Assembly: GCF_026241515.1 (NCBI RefSeq)
Contig: NZ_JAPHPW010000011.1
Span: 1 to 64,000 of the forward strand
Source of the DNA: Vibrio sp. 14G-20
Lineage (GTDB): Bacteria > Pseudomonadota > Gammaproteobacteria > Enterobacterales > Vibrionaceae
Direction of reading: 5' to 3'
Length of the DNA: 64,000 nucleotides
The number at the start of each line of letters is the position of its first letter. Within the stretch, counting starts at the first letter, position 1. The notes below the pieces were generated by a model. It saw only the letters and a program-made list of their open reading frames with translations, searched no databases and had not been told where the DNA came from. The translations under genes and the position numbers were made by a program. Positions 62,939 to 64,000 of the stretch are shown in pieces.

Positions 62939-64000
62939 TTACTTCTCGTAAACCACATCCCCTCGCAACACCGTCATCAACACTTGAGTCTTGGCAATGC
63001 CTCTTGCTGACAAGGTGGTGATATCTTTATCAAGAATGGCGAAGTCTGCTGACTTACCAACTTCAATAGAGCCTGTTACGTCTTCAATTCCAAGGCTCTT
63101 GGCTGCGTTGAGGGTGTAAGCGTCGATGGCTGTGTAGATATCGGTTAGGCCTGTTTTGCCCATGATTAAGCTGTTTGCGATGCCGACCAAAGGATTTATG
63201 TCGTGAACATTCCAGTCACTACTTAGGGTGATATTGGCGTCGGTTTTGAGTATCGCGTCTAGGTTCATCATGGCTTTGGCGCGACGAGCACCAAGGAAAG
63301 CTTCCGCCCATTGGTGTTGATGCCTTGCTACGTAATCTGACCCGACTTGAAAATCCGCCGTTACATCGAGTTGTTTGAAGCGTGGGACATCTTCATCATT
63401 GATCAATTCAACATGAGTTAAGGTATAAGGTTTTTGCGAGCCTTGTTGACGCACGCTTTCTATTGCATCAAGGGATTCTCGAACTGCACCGTCACCAATC
63501 GCATGAATGTGCGCGCTAAAACCAATTTTATCGAGCGCTCTGAGCCACTCTTTCATCTGTGCTGGTGGAATGTAGTTCAAGCCATTAGGGGAGTTTGGTA
63601 AGTAAGTATCTAAGTAGGGGGCGAGTGTTTTTGCTGTGCCATTAATGAAGATACCATCGCTGTACATTTTTACCTGATCGACTAATAGCAGACGACCTTT
63701 GTCATCGGAATACATCTTCTCGAATACTTCGAGCTGAGAAGGTATCGCCATTGATGGGTAAATCCAAGGGCGCAACGAGACGCGCGCTGTGAGATCTTGG
63801 TTTTGCTCTGCTTCTAGCCAAACGTCATACCAACCTCGTTTCCAATACATCCGACCGTCACCTATGGTGGTGATGCCGTGCGCGGCCGCTTCTTCAAGAC
63901 CGTACATTAAGCCTTGGTAGCTCTGTTCAAAGAGCTCGCTTTGGCTGTTCCACGCCATCTCCATGACTTGGTCGCCAGCGTTATCCAATAAGATGCCGTT
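62939..64000 (-). CDS. YtcJ-like amidohydrolase, 5' end outside the window
   Basis: This is the C-terminal part (about 354 residues) of an amidohydrolase of the YtcJ/NfdA group, which act on N-substituted formamides and related amides. Visible motifs are the active-site lysine region VDQVKMYSDGIFINGTAKTL, SAHIHAIGDGAVRESLD, LTHVELIND and NITLSSDWNVHDINPLVGI. The C-terminal GSIEVGKSADFAILDKD is typical. Codons continue in frame past position 63988 to the edge, so the apparent TTG start there is not the true one. Confidence 0.9.
   Translation of the reverse strand, partial: NGILLDNAGDQVMEMAWNSQSELFEQSYQGLMYGLEEAAAHGITTIGDGRMYWKRGWYDVWLEAEQNQDLTARVSLRPWIYPSMAIPSQLEVFEKMYSDDKGRLLLVDQVKMYSDGIFINGTAKTLAPYLDTYLPNSPNGLNYIPPAQMKEWLRALDKIGFSAHIHAIGDGAVRESLDAIESVRQQGSQKPYTLTHVELINDEDVPRFKQLDVTADFQVGSDYVARHQHQWAEAFLGARRAKAMMNLDAILKTDANITLSSDWNVHDINPLVGIANSLIMGKTGLTDIYTAIDAYTLNAAKSLGIEDVTGSIEVGKSADFAILDKDITTLSARGIAKTQVLMTVLRGDVVYEK

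Overview
The window reads as chromosomal DNA of a marine gammaproteobacterium of the genus Vibrio, most like the Splendidus clade. The evidence is protein-level similarity to Vibrio/enterobacterial orthologues (TesB, YbaY, Atl, DecR, SoxR, AhpC/AhpF), a 4.5S RNA of the enterobacterial/Vibrio type, moderate GC and dense Rho-independent terminators. There is no plasmid, phage or transposase gene. The identification is inference from the sequence; no database was searched.

Layout. 1-5.3 kb: the 5' half of a tRNA-Tyr gene on the left edge, a MITE-like element, an RND efflux operon and a DUF1244 gene. 5.3-10.8 kb: a cysteine-degradation-type PLP enzyme divergent from its DecR-like regulator, a repeat-bearing membrane protein, the conserved tesB-ybaY-atl neighbourhood and the SRP RNA gene ffs. 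10.8-15.3 kb: a lipoprotein, an AraC regulator with azlCD, a DUF2059 protein and a two-domain RNase HI. 15.4-19.8 kb: a small glycan locus (GT4, GT2, flippase). 19.8-28 kb: housekeeping and redox genes, including a CDGSH-glutamate-synthase fusion, a textbook SoxR-type promoter in front of an FMN reductase, and soxR itself. 28-31.2 kb: a GH4 glycosidase plus chbG operon divergent from a LysR regulator.

31-45 kb: an accessory catabolic region. It has a VOC protein, a globin-like protein, an outer-membrane protein divergent from a DUF4345 protein and arylsulfatase, then LacI regulator, porin, tandem-SnoaL protein and MFS transporter on the minus strand, divergent from a sodium:solute symporter and L-serine dehydratase. 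A near-palindromic LacI-type operator occurs before the lacI-like gene and in the divergent MFS/symporter promoter region, so one regulator probably links these genes. An AsnC/Lrp regulator and LysE exporter follow.

45-55 kb: ahpF and ahpC, with a four-part OxyR site upstream of ahpC; two nearly identical VOC genes on a duplicated segment of about 700 bp that brackets a FISUMP protein, an AraC regulator and an NCS2 purine/pyrimidine permease; an RlpA-like lipoprotein; and an exported family II pyrophosphatase. Five near-identical hairpins are scattered through this part. 55-64 kb: an unrecognised membrane protein, a repeat-rich intergenic region, an AraC regulator, a DUF2860 outer-membrane protein with a Tat-exported amidase, a hydrolase remnant, and two amidohydrolases, the last cut by the right edge.

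The most notable points are the LacI regulon with its operators, the exported family II pyrophosphatase, the SoxR promoter without a nearby soxS, the VOC duplication with a shared inverted-repeat promoter element, and the dispersed terminator hairpin family.
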